Shown here: piece by piece, positions 53,459-62,393 of the stretch
How the letters are laid out: each line of letters starts with the position of its first letter
Position numbering within the stretch: position 1 is the first letter of the stretch
DNA from: Streptomyces atroolivaceus
GTDB taxonomy: Bacteria > Actinomycetota > Actinomycetes > Streptomycetales > Streptomycetaceae
Reading direction: 5' to 3'
DNA length: 64,000 nucleotides
NCBI RefSeq assembly: GCF_000717025.1
Contig: NZ_JNXG01000001.1
Location: forward strand, 186,001-250,000
Position numbers and translations under genes: made by a program
Notes under the pieces: model-generated
What the model was told of the DNA's origin: nothing
Database searches by the model: none
Seen by the model: only the letters and a program-made list of their open reading frames with translations

Positions 53459-55731
53459 CCGAGGGTGAAGAAGAAGCTGGTTCCGTGGCCCGGTTCGCTC
53501 TCCAGCCACAGCTCGCCCCCGTGCCTCTCGACGATCCGCTTGACGATCGCGAGCCCCACGCCGGTGCCGCCACCGCGCTCGCCCTGCCCGTGCAGTCTGC
53601 GGAACAGCTCGAAGACCTCACGCCGGCGGTCGGCCGGAATGCCGATGCCGTTGTCGCGGACGACGACCGTCTGCTGCCGGTCGCCGCCCGTCGGCGGGCG
53701 GAGCATGTCGACCAGGATCTCGACCCGGCGGTCGCCCTCGTCCGCGGCGTACTTGGCGGCGTTCACCAGGAGGTTGACCAGGACCTCGTAGAGCCGGTAC
53801 TCGTCGGCGTACACCTCGGGCAGGTCATGCCGGACGACCCGTACGTGCGCCTCGGCCAGCCTTTCACCGGCCACGTCGAGTGCCGCGTCCAGCACCCGGT
53901 CCAGTGGCACACGGGTGCGGTGCAGTCCGCCGCGGCCCAGCCGGGCGAAGTGCAGCAGCGAGTTGAGCAGGTCGTCCATCCGGCCGGCCAGTCGCCGCAC
54001 GGTGAGGGTCCGGCGCACGGTCGTCGGGTCGAGGTCCGCCCCCGCGTCCTCGAGGACGAAGGTCGCGGCGTTGGAGATGCCCCGCAGCGGTTCCTTGAGG
54101 TCATGGGCCGCCACGTGGGCGAAGGAGTCGAGGTCGGCGTTGGTGACGCGCAGCCGTTCGTTCAGCGCCGCCAGTTCGGCCTCGTGCCGGAGTACGAGTC
54201 CGGTCAGCGCGCGCCAGAGTTCCTGTGCGACGGCGCGGTCGGCCGGTGTCCAGGGCAGGCTCCGGCCTCGTACCACCGCGCGGAAGACGGCACCTGAGCC
54301 GCGGGGGGTGAGCCGTTCGCCGCGCGGTCCGACCCGGACGGGCCGGGACGGGTCGGTGGCCCAGCGGCGGGTGGCGGGCCGGGCCCTGCGGAACCAGGCG
54401 AGGAAGTCACCCGAACGGCTCAGCGTCACCATCAGCACCCCCGCCGGCCCGCCCCCCGCCGTGTCGTCGCCGCCGGGGTGGTCCGGTTCCTCGGACAGAC
54501 GGTCCGTGCTCCAGACCGTGCCCGGCGCCGGACCTGCCGCGCGTGCCCGCAGGGTCTCCAGCAGAGCGGGCGGGACGCTCATCCCGCTGACGGCGCTGCG
54601 GTCGCCACGGCAGAGCGCGGCACCGTCGGCGTCCAGCAGGGTCCGCAGGGCGTACTCGCCTGCCAGCGAGTCCTCCAGATCGGAGGTGACCCGGGAGATG
54701 ATCCGGTCGAGGCGGGCGCGGGACGCGGTGAGCGCCTCGGCCCGCTCTCGTTCCTCGATGGCTGCGAGCTGGAGTGAGAAGGCCACGCCGAAGAACTCGC
54801 ACGCCGCCCGCAGTTCCGGGGAGATGGTGATCGCGGCGTCGCCGTGGCAGGCGATGAGCCCCCAGAGCTCGCCCTCCCGCAGGACGCTCACCGACATCGA
54901 CGACTTCACCCCGATGTTCCGCAGGTACTCCAGATGGAAGCCGGACACGGTCCGCAGTACGGAGCCCGACAGGTCGAGCGGCAGGCCCGAGCCGGCTCGG
55001 AGCGGGGGGTGCAGGCCCACACCGATGTCGTCGACGTCGGCGATCGCCCGGATCCAGTTGTCGCGGTAGAGCCGCCTCGCCTGGGGCGGGATGTCACTGG
55101 CGGGGAACCAGAGCCCCAGCCAGGGTTCGTGCCCGTCGGTGAGCGCCTCCGCGACCACCTCCCCCGGCCCGTCCCCTCCGTCGAAGCGGTAGGCGACCAC
55201 CCGGTCGAAGCCGGTCAGCGCCCGGACCTCACGGGTGGCGGCCTGACAGCACTCGGCTGCGGTCGCCGACGACCGGAGCCGGGTCAGGGCTCGGCGTACG
55301 CCCTGGTAGAAGTGGGGGAAGTGCGGCGCCGCGTCGGCTCGCGGCTCGCACTCCAGAACCAGCAGGGGCCCCTGCCGGTGGGCGGTCATGTCGAACATCC
55401 GGGGCGCACCCGCCACGTCGATGGAGACGGGAAGAACGAGGCCGACGGCCTCCTGCTGAGCGCCGGCCTCGTCGAGGGCCTCGGCCCAGGCCTCGGGGGA
55501 CAGCACCCGGGTGACGTGTCCGCCGACCAGTTCCTGGGCCGCGACACCCAGCAGGGAGCCGGTGTTCAGGGCCGCGGTGTCCACGATGCCGGTGTCGGCC
55601 TCCACCGCGAGCAGGGTGCCGTGGGACTGGATCCTGCCCAGCAGGTGAATGGGCTCCCGGACGCATTCGCCGAGGTCGAAGCCGACCGCCGCCGCCGCTG
55701 CGGCCTCCCGCCCCGGGTCCGGAAGCGACAT
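53443..55731 (-). CDS. Bacteriophytochrome histidine kinase
   Basis: About 762 residues. A PAS domain starts after DLGECVREPIHLLGRIQSHGTLLAV. Cys23 stands where the biliverdin-binding cysteine of bacterial phytochromes is. The GAF domain has LGLWFPASDIPPQARRLYRDNWIR (PASDIP motif) and VSGFHLEYLRNIGVKSSMSVSV. The PHY domain follows; its tongue shows PRGSG where PRxSF is usual. HisKA (DSFAHVAAHDLKEPLRG) and an ATPase domain (EVLVNLLVNAAKYA, DNGIGIP, GGGTGVGLAIVKRI) complete it. Red/far-red sensing is expected if biliverdin is supplied; no heme oxygenase gene is in the window. Start ATG 55731, after GGAGAAGAG. Convergent with its likely Rcp1-like partner. Confidence 0.94.
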   Translation of the reverse strand: MSLPDPGREAAAAAAVGFDLGECVREPIHLLGRIQSHGTLLAVEADTGIVDTAALNTGSLLGVAAQELVGGHVTRVLSPEAWAEALDEAGAQQEAVGLVLPVSIDVAGAPRMFDMTAHRQGPLLVLECEPRADAAPHFPHFYQGVRRALTRLRSSATAAECCQAATREVRALTGFDRVVAYRFDGGDGPGEVVAEALTDGHEPWLGLWFPASDIPPQARRLYRDNWIRAIADVDDIGVGLHPPLRAGSGLPLDLSGSVLRTVSGFHLEYLRNIGVKSSMSVSVLREGELWGLIACHGDAAITISPELRAACEFFGVAFSLQLAAIEERERAEALTASRARLDRIISRVTSDLEDSLAGEYALRTLLDADGAALCRGDRSAVSGMSVPPALLETLRARAAGPAPGTVWSTDRLSEEPDHPGGDDTAGGGPAGVLMVTLSRSGDFLAWFRRARPATRRWATDPSRPVRVGPRGERLTPRGSGAVFRAVVRGRSLPWTPADRAVAQELWRALTGLVLRHEAELAALNERLRVTNADLDSFAHVAAHDLKEPLRGISNAATFVLEDAGADLDPTTVRRTLTVRRLAGRMDDLLNSLLHFARLGRGGLHRTRVPLDRVLDAALDVAGERLAEAHVRVVRHDLPEVYADEYRLYEVLVNLLVNAAKYAADEGDRRVEILVDMLRPPTGGDRQQTVVVRDNGIGIPADRRREVFELFRRLHGQGERGGGTGVGLAIVKRIVERHGGELWLESEPGHGTSFFFTLGQEGG

Positions 55732-56017
55732 CTCTTCTCCCACGTGGCGAGTTCCGATCCGGTCCGGCCGGCCGTCCGGCCCGCCGAGATCCTTCCACGG
55801 CGCCCAGGGGCGGGGGCGCTGCCGCGGGCGCGTGTCGTCGCTCGGCAGCGTCACGCCGGACCGCGCCGCCGGACACCCGGTACTGTCAGGGCTCCCGCCC
55901 GTGCCCGGCCGTTTCCGGCTTTGTTTGACCTGCACGCGGCGTCGGGAGTGCCGTCGGGGGACACGGGCTCCGTCACAGCGGCCGGAAGGGGATCGCCGCG
56001 CTCGGCGAGGGCTGGTC

Positions 56018-56540
56018 GTGCGAAGCAACCCCTGGATGCGGGCGCTCCTGGAGGAGACGGACGTCGAAGGCCTGACCCCTCGGGACATCCCTCCCCCGTT
56101 CCGTGAGGTCGCGGAGCGGGGATGGACCTTCACGGCCGCCGGTGGACGCGTGCTGGCCGGCCTGTCTCCGGAGACTCCCGCCCGCCACTCCGACCGGCTC
56201 GTGGAAGAGACCACGGTCAACGGCAGAGGGATGACCGACCACGACCTCCCCGTCGCGCCGGCGGAGCGCACGCCTCTCCTCGTCCGGCGGTGCCTGGCCT
56301 ACGTCTGTGCCTGTCTGTCGAGCGCTCGGGAGCAGTTCGGTGACACTCAGGTGAGGGCCTACGTGTCGCTGTCGTACGCCGTCGCTGTCGTACGCCGATA
56401 CCGACGACTGCCTCCTCACGGCCTACGTCACGTTCTGCACGCCGCTTCCGGATGTTCCTCCCTACGTCCGGGAGCTCGAGGAAGTGGAGAACACGGCGGT
56501 GGGCGAGTTCTCTTCCGAGGACTGCCCGATCCGGTGGTGA
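56018..56540 (+). pseudogene. Hypothetical gene broken by a 16-base tandem duplication
   Basis: Frame one runs from GTG 56018 (behind GAGGG) as VRSNPWMRALLEETDVEGLTPRDIPPPFREVAERGW to VRAYVSLSY. There GTCGCTGTCGTACGCC appears twice in tandem (56365-56396), adding 16 bases and changing the frame. After it another frame reads TDDCLLTAYVTFCTPLPDVPPYVRELEEVENTAVGEFSSEDCPIRW and stops at 56540, a natural-looking end. Removing one copy joins the two into a protein of about 167 residues. Function not recognised. Confidence 0.72.
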
Positions 56541-56567
56541 GCCGTGTGGGGCCTCCGGAACGACGTC

Positions 56568-56613
56568 GGCCGGGGACACGTACGAGGGGCGCGCCCCGTG
56601 CGTGTCCCCGGCC
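56568..56613 (-). terminator. Terminator of the subtilase gene
   Basis: GGCCGGGGACACG and CGTGTCCCCGGCC arms with an inner GGGGCGCGCCCC stem, ten bases after the stop on the minus strand. Confidence 0.85.
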
Positions 56614-56623
56614 CGTCCGGTGG

Positions 56624-57832
56624 TTACGGGACGAGCTTGAGGAGCTTGTTCGGGGAGCCGGTCCCGACGCCGGTGAGGACGTCGGGCGTGGCGCCGTTCA
56701 CCAGTGCCGAGGCCACGGTCGCCGGAGCGGCGCCGGGGTGGCTCGTCAGGTAGACCGCGGCGGCACCGGAGACGTGCGGTGCGGCGAAGGAGGTGCCGTT
56801 GCCGGTGTAGGTGGCGGTGTCCGAGGTGTTCCATCCTGCCGTGATGGCGGAGCCGGGCGCGAAGATGTCCACGACGGGGCCGTGGTTCGAGTACGTGGCC
56901 CTGGCGTCGGTCCTGGTCGTGGCACCGACCGTGATCGCGGTGGTGACCCGGGCCGGTGAGTAACCGGAGGCCGGTGCACCCGAGTTGCCGGCCGCGATGG
57001 AGTAGGTGACCCCGGAGGTGATCGACCGGCGCACCGCGTTGTCCAGCGTGGTGCTGGCCCCGCCGCCGAGCGAGACGTTGGCGACGGAGTTGGCGACGTG
57101 GTTGGCGGTGATCCAGTCGACACCCGCTATGACCCCGGCGGTGGTGCCGGATCCGTCGTTGCCGAGGACCCGCACCGCGACGATCTTCGCCTTCTTGGCG
57201 ACGCCGTAGGTGGTTCCGGCGACGGTCGTGGCGACATGGGTGCCGTGGCCCGCGCCGTCCTGGGCGGTGGTGTCGTTGTCGACGAAGTCGTAACCGTAGG
57301 AAGCCCGGCCGCTGATCTCCTGGTGGGTGATGCGTACGCCGGTGTCGAGGACGTACACGGTCGCGCCGCTGCCGCCCGTGTCCGGGTAGGTGTACGTGCC
57401 GCTCAGCGGGAGGTTGGTCTGGTCGATCCGGTCGAGGCCCCAGGGCGCGTTGGTCTGGGTGGCGGTCGAGTGGACCTTCTGGTCCTGCTCGACCGAGGCG
57501 ACCGCCGGATCGGCGGCGAGCCGCTTGGCCTCGGTGCTGCTGAGCGTGGCGGCGTAGCCGTTCAACGCCGACGTGTAGGTGCGCTTGATCGTGCCGCCGT
57601 GGTCGGCTATCAGCTGCTTGCCCTCGGCGGCGGACGCCTTGAACCCGGACGTCTGCTTGAGCGTGACGATGTAGCTTCCGGGTACCGCACCGGCCGCACC
57701 GGCGTGCAGGACTCTGCCCTCGGGCTGGGCCGCCTGAGCGGGTAAGGCACCCGCGCCGACCGCCAGTGCCACGGTCGTCGCGGCTGCGATCGCCGCGGCG
57801 ACACGCCTCTTGGTGTTACGCACTGCTGCCAT
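56624..57832 (-). CDS. Secreted S8 family serine protease (subtilase)
   Basis: 402 residues as a pre-pro-enzyme. Signal peptide (RRVAAAIAAATTVALAVGAGALPAQA), Inhibitor_I9 propeptide (about 45-120: GSYIVTLKQTSGF to VASVEQDQKV), then the catalytic domain: D163 (VYVLDTGV), H196 (GAGHGTHVA), N283 (AAGNSGAP) and S348 (GNGTSFAAPHVSG). All members of the triad and oxyanion hole are present. It resembles the aqualysin/proteinase K-like subtilases of Streptomyces. Start ATG 57832, with AGGAGGACC. Promoter in 57833-58118. Confidence 0.96.
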   Translation of the reverse strand: MAAVRNTKRRVAAAIAAATTVALAVGAGALPAQAAQPEGRVLHAGAAGAVPGSYIVTLKQTSGFKASAAEGKQLIADHGGTIKRTYTSALNGYAATLSSTEAKRLAADPAVASVEQDQKVHSTATQTNAPWGLDRIDQTNLPLSGTYTYPDTGGSGATVYVLDTGVRITHQEISGRASYGYDFVDNDTTAQDGAGHGTHVATTVAGTTYGVAKKAKIVAVRVLGNDGSGTTAGVIAGVDWITANHVANSVANVSLGGGASTTLDNAVRRSITSGVTYSIAAGNSGAPASGYSPARVTTAITVGATTRTDARATYSNHGPVVDIFAPGSAITAGWNTSDTATYTGNGTSFAAPHVSGAAAVYLTSHPGAAPATVASALVNGATPDVLTGVGTGSPNKLLKLVP

Positions 57833-58118
57833 CGAGAGGTCCTCCTCGGACGGTGGCGCGCCAGGGGTTCGACGCGCCGCTGGGTGTGGCGTCCGGGGGT
57901 TCGGACGCCACACAGACGATCGCGCGGTGCGTCGGAGCGGAGCAAGGAATCACGGGAAGGTGTCATGGTCGCGCCACACAGTTGACCGTGCGTACACACG
58001 ACGTAACAGGAGGCAACACGGGCTTCGCACCAGGTGCACGATCCCGATGGGGCTCGGCGACGCCGCGCGGATGACCACGGGCGTGAACTACGCCTGGATC
58101 AGGGCGTCTTCGCGCGGC
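57833..58118. other. Intergenic region between two leftward genes
   Basis: About 285 bases. No gene. It should carry the subtilase promoter; GTTGAC (57980 region) and CGTAACAGG are candidate elements but reading strand is unsure. Nothing else noted. Confidence 0.4.
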
Positions 58119-59075
58119 TCACCGTCCCGCATCCAGCCATGGCCTGCGGCCCGGGCCCGTCGGGTGCGTCCCCGTGACCCCCATGACGACCGAGTAGAGA
58201 CTCGTCTCCGCGGTGAGGAAGAGCCGGTTGCGTTTGGCGCCGCCCCAGGCGATGTTGGCCACCGCCTCCGGAACGGCGAGCCGTCCGATCAGCGTGCCGT
58301 CCGGGTCGTAGCAGTGCACCCCGTCGTCCATGGCGGCGACCCAGAGCCGCCCGCCGTCGTCGAAGCGGAGGTTGTCGAAGCGCGCCGCCTCGCGTGCTCC
58401 GGCCTCCGCGAAGACCTCGCCGTCCGACAGCGTTCCGTCGTCCCGTACGTCGAAGACCCGGACGAGGCCGGCCCGCGTGTCGGAGACGAACAGCCGATGC
58501 TCGTCGGCCGAGAAGACCAGCCCGTTGGGTGCGCCGAAACAGTCGGCGACCAGACGCACGTCACCGGTGGACGGGTCGATGCGGTAGACGTTGTTGGACC
58601 CGATCTCGCTCTCGGCGCGATAGCCCTCGTAGTCGCTGGTGATGCCGAAGTCCGGGTCCGAGAACCAGACCGAGCCGTCGGACTTCACGGTCGCGTCGTT
58701 CGGACTGTTCAGACGCCTGCCCCGCCAGCGGTCTGCCAGCACCGTCACCGTGCCGTCGTGCTCGGTCCGCGTGACCCGCCGGTTGCCCTGCTCGCAGGTG
58801 ATGAGCCGCCCCTCGCGGTCGAGCGTGTTGCCGTTCGTGTGCCCGGCGGTGCGCCGGAAGACGCTCACGGCCCCGGTCTCCTCGTCCCAGCGGAGCAGCC
58901 GGTCGTTCGGGATGTCGCTCCAGACCAGCTGTCGCCAGGCGGGCACGTAGACCGGGCCCTCGGCCCAGCGGCAGCCGGTGTGCAGGAGCTCGAGACCGTC
59001 GTCGCCGTTCATGCACCGCCCCGCGCGGAAGCGGTCGTCGAAGCTCTCGTACAGGCCGGTGTGCTCGGTGGTCAT
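58119..59075 (-). CDS. SMP-30/gluconolactonase-like protein
   Basis: About 318 residues, six-bladed beta-propeller. WAEGPVYVPAWRQLVWSDIPNDRLLRWDEETG with the metal-ligand Glu (EGP), TLDREGRLITCEQGNRRVTR, LNSPNDATVKSDGSVWFSDPDFG (Asn ligand) and APNGLVFSADEHRLFVSDT with DNLRFDDGGRLWVAA (Asp ligand) follow the family pattern. It would hydrolyse a sugar lactone using Ca or Zn. Start ATG 59075, preceded by AGGGATGG. Divergent from the old yellow enzyme, from which a shared promoter region of 230 bases separates it. Confidence 0.92.
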   Translation of the reverse strand: MTTEHTGLYESFDDRFRAGRCMNGDDGLELLHTGCRWAEGPVYVPAWRQLVWSDIPNDRLLRWDEETGAVSVFRRTAGHTNGNTLDREGRLITCEQGNRRVTRTEHDGTVTVLADRWRGRRLNSPNDATVKSDGSVWFSDPDFGITSDYEGYRAESEIGSNNVYRIDPSTGDVRLVADCFGAPNGLVFSADEHRLFVSDTRAGLVRVFDVRDDGTLSDGEVFAEAGAREAARFDNLRFDDGGRLWVAAMDDGVHCYDPDGTLIGRLAVPEAVANIAWGGAKRNRLFLTAETSLYSVVMGVTGTHPTGPGRRPWLDAGR

Positions 59076-59307
59076 GGACAGCCATCCCTTCGTGCGGACG
59101 CCGAACCCTTCGGCGTCCGCCGAAGATTGCTGGATGGCGGGAGCCGGATCAAGGGGGGTGCGCACGGGTCGGGAAGCCCTCCGCACGCCCGCGCGGCTCG
59201 AGGGCTGCCGGGAGAGCTTGACCACATCGGGACCGGTACGGGATGCCGCGCGGCCGTTCCCATGTTGCGACGGAGGCACCTGCCCCCACCCATGAACAGG
59301 ACATGCA

Positions 59308-60426
59308 GTGACAGACGAGAATGCAGGCCGTGCAGCAGACGCTCTCTCGCGCCCGTTCGCGGTCCGCGGGCTGACCTCGCGCAACCGGATTGCCATGGCA
59401 CCGATGACCCGGGAGTTCTCTCCGAACGGCGTACCGGGCCAGGACGTGGCGGACTACTACGCACGCCGGGCCGCCGGAGGCGTCGGCCTGATCATCACCG
59501 AGGGCACCTACGTCGACCACGCCTCCGCCGGCACCAGCGGCAGGGTCCCGCGGTTCCACGGCGAGGACGCGCTGGCGGGCTGGGCGGGTGTCGTGGACGC
59601 CGTGCACCGGGAGGGCGGCGCGGTCATCCCCCAGCTGTGGCACGTGGGCGTCACGCGCGCCGAGGGCGCCCCGCCCGTGGCGGAGGCGGAGCCGGTCGGC
59701 CCCTCGGGCCTGTCCCTGTCGGGCGAGCCCAAGGGGCGCGCCATGACGCAGAAGGACCTCGACGACGTCATCGCCGCGTTCGCGGACGCGGCGGCCGCCG
59801 CGGAGCGACTCGGCTTCGACGGTGTCGAACTGCACGGGGCACACGGCTACCTGATCGACCAGTTCCTCTGGGAGGGCAGCAACCGCCGTACGGACGCCTA
59901 TGGGGGCGGCATCCTCGCGCGCACCCGTTTCGCGGCAGAGATCGTGGCGGCGTGCCGCGCGGCTGTCTCCGACGCCTTCCCCCTCTTCTTCCGCATGTCC
60001 CAGTGGAAGATGGACTCCTACGAGGCGAAGCTCGCACGGACACCCGAGGAGCTGGACACCATCCTGACCCCGCTGGCGGAAGCCGGGGTCGACGTCTTCC
60101 ACGCCTCCACCCGCCGCTACTGGCTGCCCGAGTTCGACGACTCCGACCTGAACCTCGCCGGGTGGGTCAAGAAGATCAGCGGCAGGCCGACGGTGACCGT
60201 CGGCTCGGTCGGCCTGGACGGTGACTTCTTCAGCGCCTTCCAGGGCAACAGCTCCTCGGTCACCGGCATCGATCAGCTGCTGGAGCGGATCGAGCGCGAC
60301 GAGTTCGACATGGTCGCCGTCGGCCGCGCGCTGATCGCCGACCCCGAGTGGGCCGCGAAGACCCTGCGCGGCCGCACCGAGGAGATCACGCCGTTCGGGG
60401 CGGAGATGCTCAAGTCCCTGCGCTGA
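59308..60426 (+). CDS. NADH:flavin oxidoreductase (old yellow enzyme family)
   Basis: 372 residues, FMN-binding TIM barrel. MAPMTREFSPNGVPGQDVADYYARRAAGGVGLIITEG is the N-terminal barrel strand; HVGVTRAEG, VELHGAHGYLIDQFLWEGSNRRTDAYGG (active-site HGAHGYL) and FDMVAVGRALIADPEW are family markers. It reduces C=C bonds of enones or 2,4-dienoyl esters, or other electrophiles. Start GTG 59308. It may be expressed with the divergent SMP-30 gene in response to the same signal, which is an inference. Confidence 0.93.
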   Translation: MTDENAGRAADALSRPFAVRGLTSRNRIAMAPMTREFSPNGVPGQDVADYYARRAAGGVGLIITEGTYVDHASAGTSGRVPRFHGEDALAGWAGVVDAVHREGGAVIPQLWHVGVTRAEGAPPVAEAEPVGPSGLSLSGEPKGRAMTQKDLDDVIAAFADAAAAAERLGFDGVELHGAHGYLIDQFLWEGSNRRTDAYGGGILARTRFAAEIVAACRAAVSDAFPLFFRMSQWKMDSYEAKLARTPEELDTILTPLAEAGVDVFHASTRRYWLPEFDDSDLNLAGWVKKISGRPTVTVGSVGLDGDFFSAFQGNSSSVTGIDQLLERIERDEFDMVAVGRALIADPEWAAKTLRGRTEEITPFGAEMLKSLR

Positions 60427-60437
60427 CCCGGGACCAC

Positions 60438-60467
60438 GGGCACGGCGGGTGACCGGCCGCCGTGCCC
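60438..60467. terminator. Terminator, OYE / GDSL hydrolase convergent genes
   Basis: GGGCACGGCGG and CCGCCGTGCCC arms around GTGACCGG. Confidence 0.8.
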
Positions 60468-60496
60468 CCCGTACGCCACGCCTGCGCGGCGGGGCC

Positions 60497-61867
60497 TCAG
60501 CGCAGGAGGCGCAGGGGCACGGCCCGGGCCATCGCCTCCGCCCCGGCGTCGTTGGGGTGGAGGTGGTCGCCGCTGTCGTAGCGGGCCAGGAGACGCTGCG
60601 GGTCGGACGGGTCGCGCAGCGCCCTGTCGAAGTCGATCACCGCGTCGTATTCACCCCCGGTGCGGATCCAGTGGTTGAGGGCCTGCCGGGCTGCCTCGTT
60701 CTCCGGCGTGTAGAAGCCCAGGGTGTCGTTCTTGAAGGGCAGGACCGTGCCCCCGTAGGCCTTGAGGCCCCGCTCGTGTGCCCGGGCGATGATCTGGCGG
60801 TGGGCACCGATGAGGTCCGCCGCCGTGACCCGTTCCGACTCCGGGGCGACGGTGCCGGGATGGCCGAGGTCGTTCACACCGAGAAGTACGACGAGGTGTT
60901 CGGCTCCGGGCTGGGAGGCGACGTCGCGGTCGAAGCGGCGCAGGGCGCTCTGGCCGAAGTACGCCGCGAAGTTCTCGGCGTCCGAGCCGGCGGGCGGGTT
61001 GGGGTCGTGCAGGAGGCGGTTACCGCTGATGCCCTGGTTGAGCACGCCCACGGCGTCGGGACCGGCGGAGGCCCGCAGCCGCTCCGCGAGGAAGTCGGGC
61101 CAGCGGTGGTTGGCGTCGACGCCGGTGTCGGCCCCGTCGGTGATGGAGTCGCCCAGCGTGACGACGGCCGAGGAGGAACGGGCCGTGCTCACGCTCACGC
61201 CGGTCAGGAAGTACCAGCGGTCCATGGTCGAGGTCGGCTCGATGACGGCCCGGCCGGTGACGTTCCCGGCCGCCACGTGGTTGTGCTGCAGCGCCATCGA
61301 GTGGAGCGTCGATCCCGGGGTGGGTCCGGGCAGGTGGATGCTCACCACGAGGTCGGTCCCGGCGGGCACCTTCAGGGCGACCGGGTCGCTGAGCAGCGGG
61401 GCACCCGCGGGGACGGTCACCGCGGTGCGGCCGCCGAAGGTGAGCGGCCGGTCGGTACGCGGGTCGATCCGGGAGGAGGGCCCGCCGGTGGCCGGGCGGG
61501 CGACACGGGCCTCACCGACGACCAGCGGGCCGCTGCCGAATTCGTTCGACAGCCGGATCCGGACCCGGTCGCCGCCGATGCTCGTGCGGACGGTCTGGCG
61601 GATCGTCTCGTTCTCGAACGCCGTGGTGTCCGAGGCCGGGGCCGCAGTGGGCGCCGCGGCCCACGTCCCGGTCCAGGAGGAGGAGTTGTCGCCACGGTGC
61701 GCCGGCTCGGCGGAGGTGGCCGGAGCGGCCGCCAGGAGCAGAGCCCCGGTCAGCACGGCCACCAGACGGCGGGCGCTCCGGCGCGCCCGTAAGCCTGCGT
61801 GGCGGGCGGGGCCCGAGGGGCCTGAGAGGTCCGAGGTTGCCGGAGAGGCTGCGGAGTGCGGTCTCAT
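60497..61867 (-). CDS. Secreted SGNH/GDSL-family hydrolase
   Basis: 456 residues. Signal peptide (ARRLVAVLTGALLLAAAPATSA), a carbohydrate-binding-like N domain (about 65-210), then the SGNH fold with block I VVTLGDSITDG (Ser nucleophile), block II/III VLNQGISGNRLL and VLLGVNDL (Gly, Asn), and block V DHLHPNDAG (Asp, His). It hydrolyses esters such as acetylated polysaccharide or lipid. Start ATG 61867, after GGAGACACC. Strand shared with no neighbour. Confidence 0.92.
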   Translation of the reverse strand: MRPHSAASPATSDLSGPSGPARHAGLRARRSARRLVAVLTGALLLAAAPATSAEPAHRGDNSSSWTGTWAAAPTAAPASDTTAFENETIRQTVRTSIGGDRVRIRLSNEFGSGPLVVGEARVARPATGGPSSRIDPRTDRPLTFGGRTAVTVPAGAPLLSDPVALKVPAGTDLVVSIHLPGPTPGSTLHSMALQHNHVAAGNVTGRAVIEPTSTMDRWYFLTGVSVSTARSSSAVVTLGDSITDGADTGVDANHRWPDFLAERLRASAGPDAVGVLNQGISGNRLLHDPNPPAGSDAENFAAYFGQSALRRFDRDVASQPGAEHLVVLLGVNDLGHPGTVAPESERVTAADLIGAHRQIIARAHERGLKAYGGTVLPFKNDTLGFYTPENEAARQALNHWIRTGGEYDAVIDFDRALRDPSDPQRLLARYDSGDHLHPNDAGAEAMARAVPLRLLR

Positions 61868-62393
61868 GCGGGTGTCTCCTGGGGCGGGTCGGTATGCGGG
61901 TGCCGCACCGGGACGGACTCGGCGGCACGTCGGGCGGGTGGGGCGGCTGGTGGCGTGTGTTCACGCCGGCCCCACGTGGTCACTTCGCGGAACCGAAAGT
62001 TTCGAACGGTCTTGCGATTGGGCGAGCAGACGCTATGGACGTCCGCAGTCGTGCGTCAAGAGGGCCTACCCGGCCGCCCCGAGCCCCGACGGCCCGGTGT
62101 TCACCCCCGTCCGGACGGAGCGCGGTGTACAGTTTTCGAGTCCTGTTGTCTCCGATAGAGGTGGACGTTGCGCATCTGAGGTCCGCGATCATCGCGCGGT
62201 ACGGCCCCTGCCGTAGCCCGTCACGCCCTGTCGGCTTTCCTGCCGCCCCGTGACCCACCGCGTGGATGCGACCTCGGTGCATGAGCCGTCCCCCGTCTCT
62301 CCGGAGGACCGCACCCTTTCCTCTCCCGGCCGGTCGCCGCGTGGTGCTCGCACACGAAGCCCCTGTTCACACGCTTGCGACTGCGAGGACCAC
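61868..62393. other. Divergent control region of GDSL hydrolase and ABC-F gene
   Basis: About 525 bases. The left part holds the hydrolase promoter, the right part a long leader of the ABC-F gene. AT-richer stretch GTGTACAGTTTTCGAGTCC at about 62128 could contain a rightward promoter. A short open frame is listed separately. No tRNA or hairpin with a clear terminator form is evident. Confidence 0.4.
62161..62253 (+). CDS. Possible leader peptide of the ABC-F gene (30 codons)
   Basis: GTG 62161 to TGA 62253: MDVAHLRSAIIARYGPCRSPSRPVGFPAAP. ABC-F resistance genes are often controlled by leader-peptide attenuation, and it lies 140 bases before the ABC-F start. Only the position and frame support it; the ribosome-binding site is weak. 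Confidence 0.22.
   Translation: MDVAHLRSAIIARYGPCRSPSRPVGFPAAP

Noticed and set aside
53443..56271. Longer phytochrome frame to 56271
   Set aside because: The extra N-terminal 180 codons have no conserved sequence; ATG 55731 has a good ribosome-binding site and starts a normal phytochrome N terminus.
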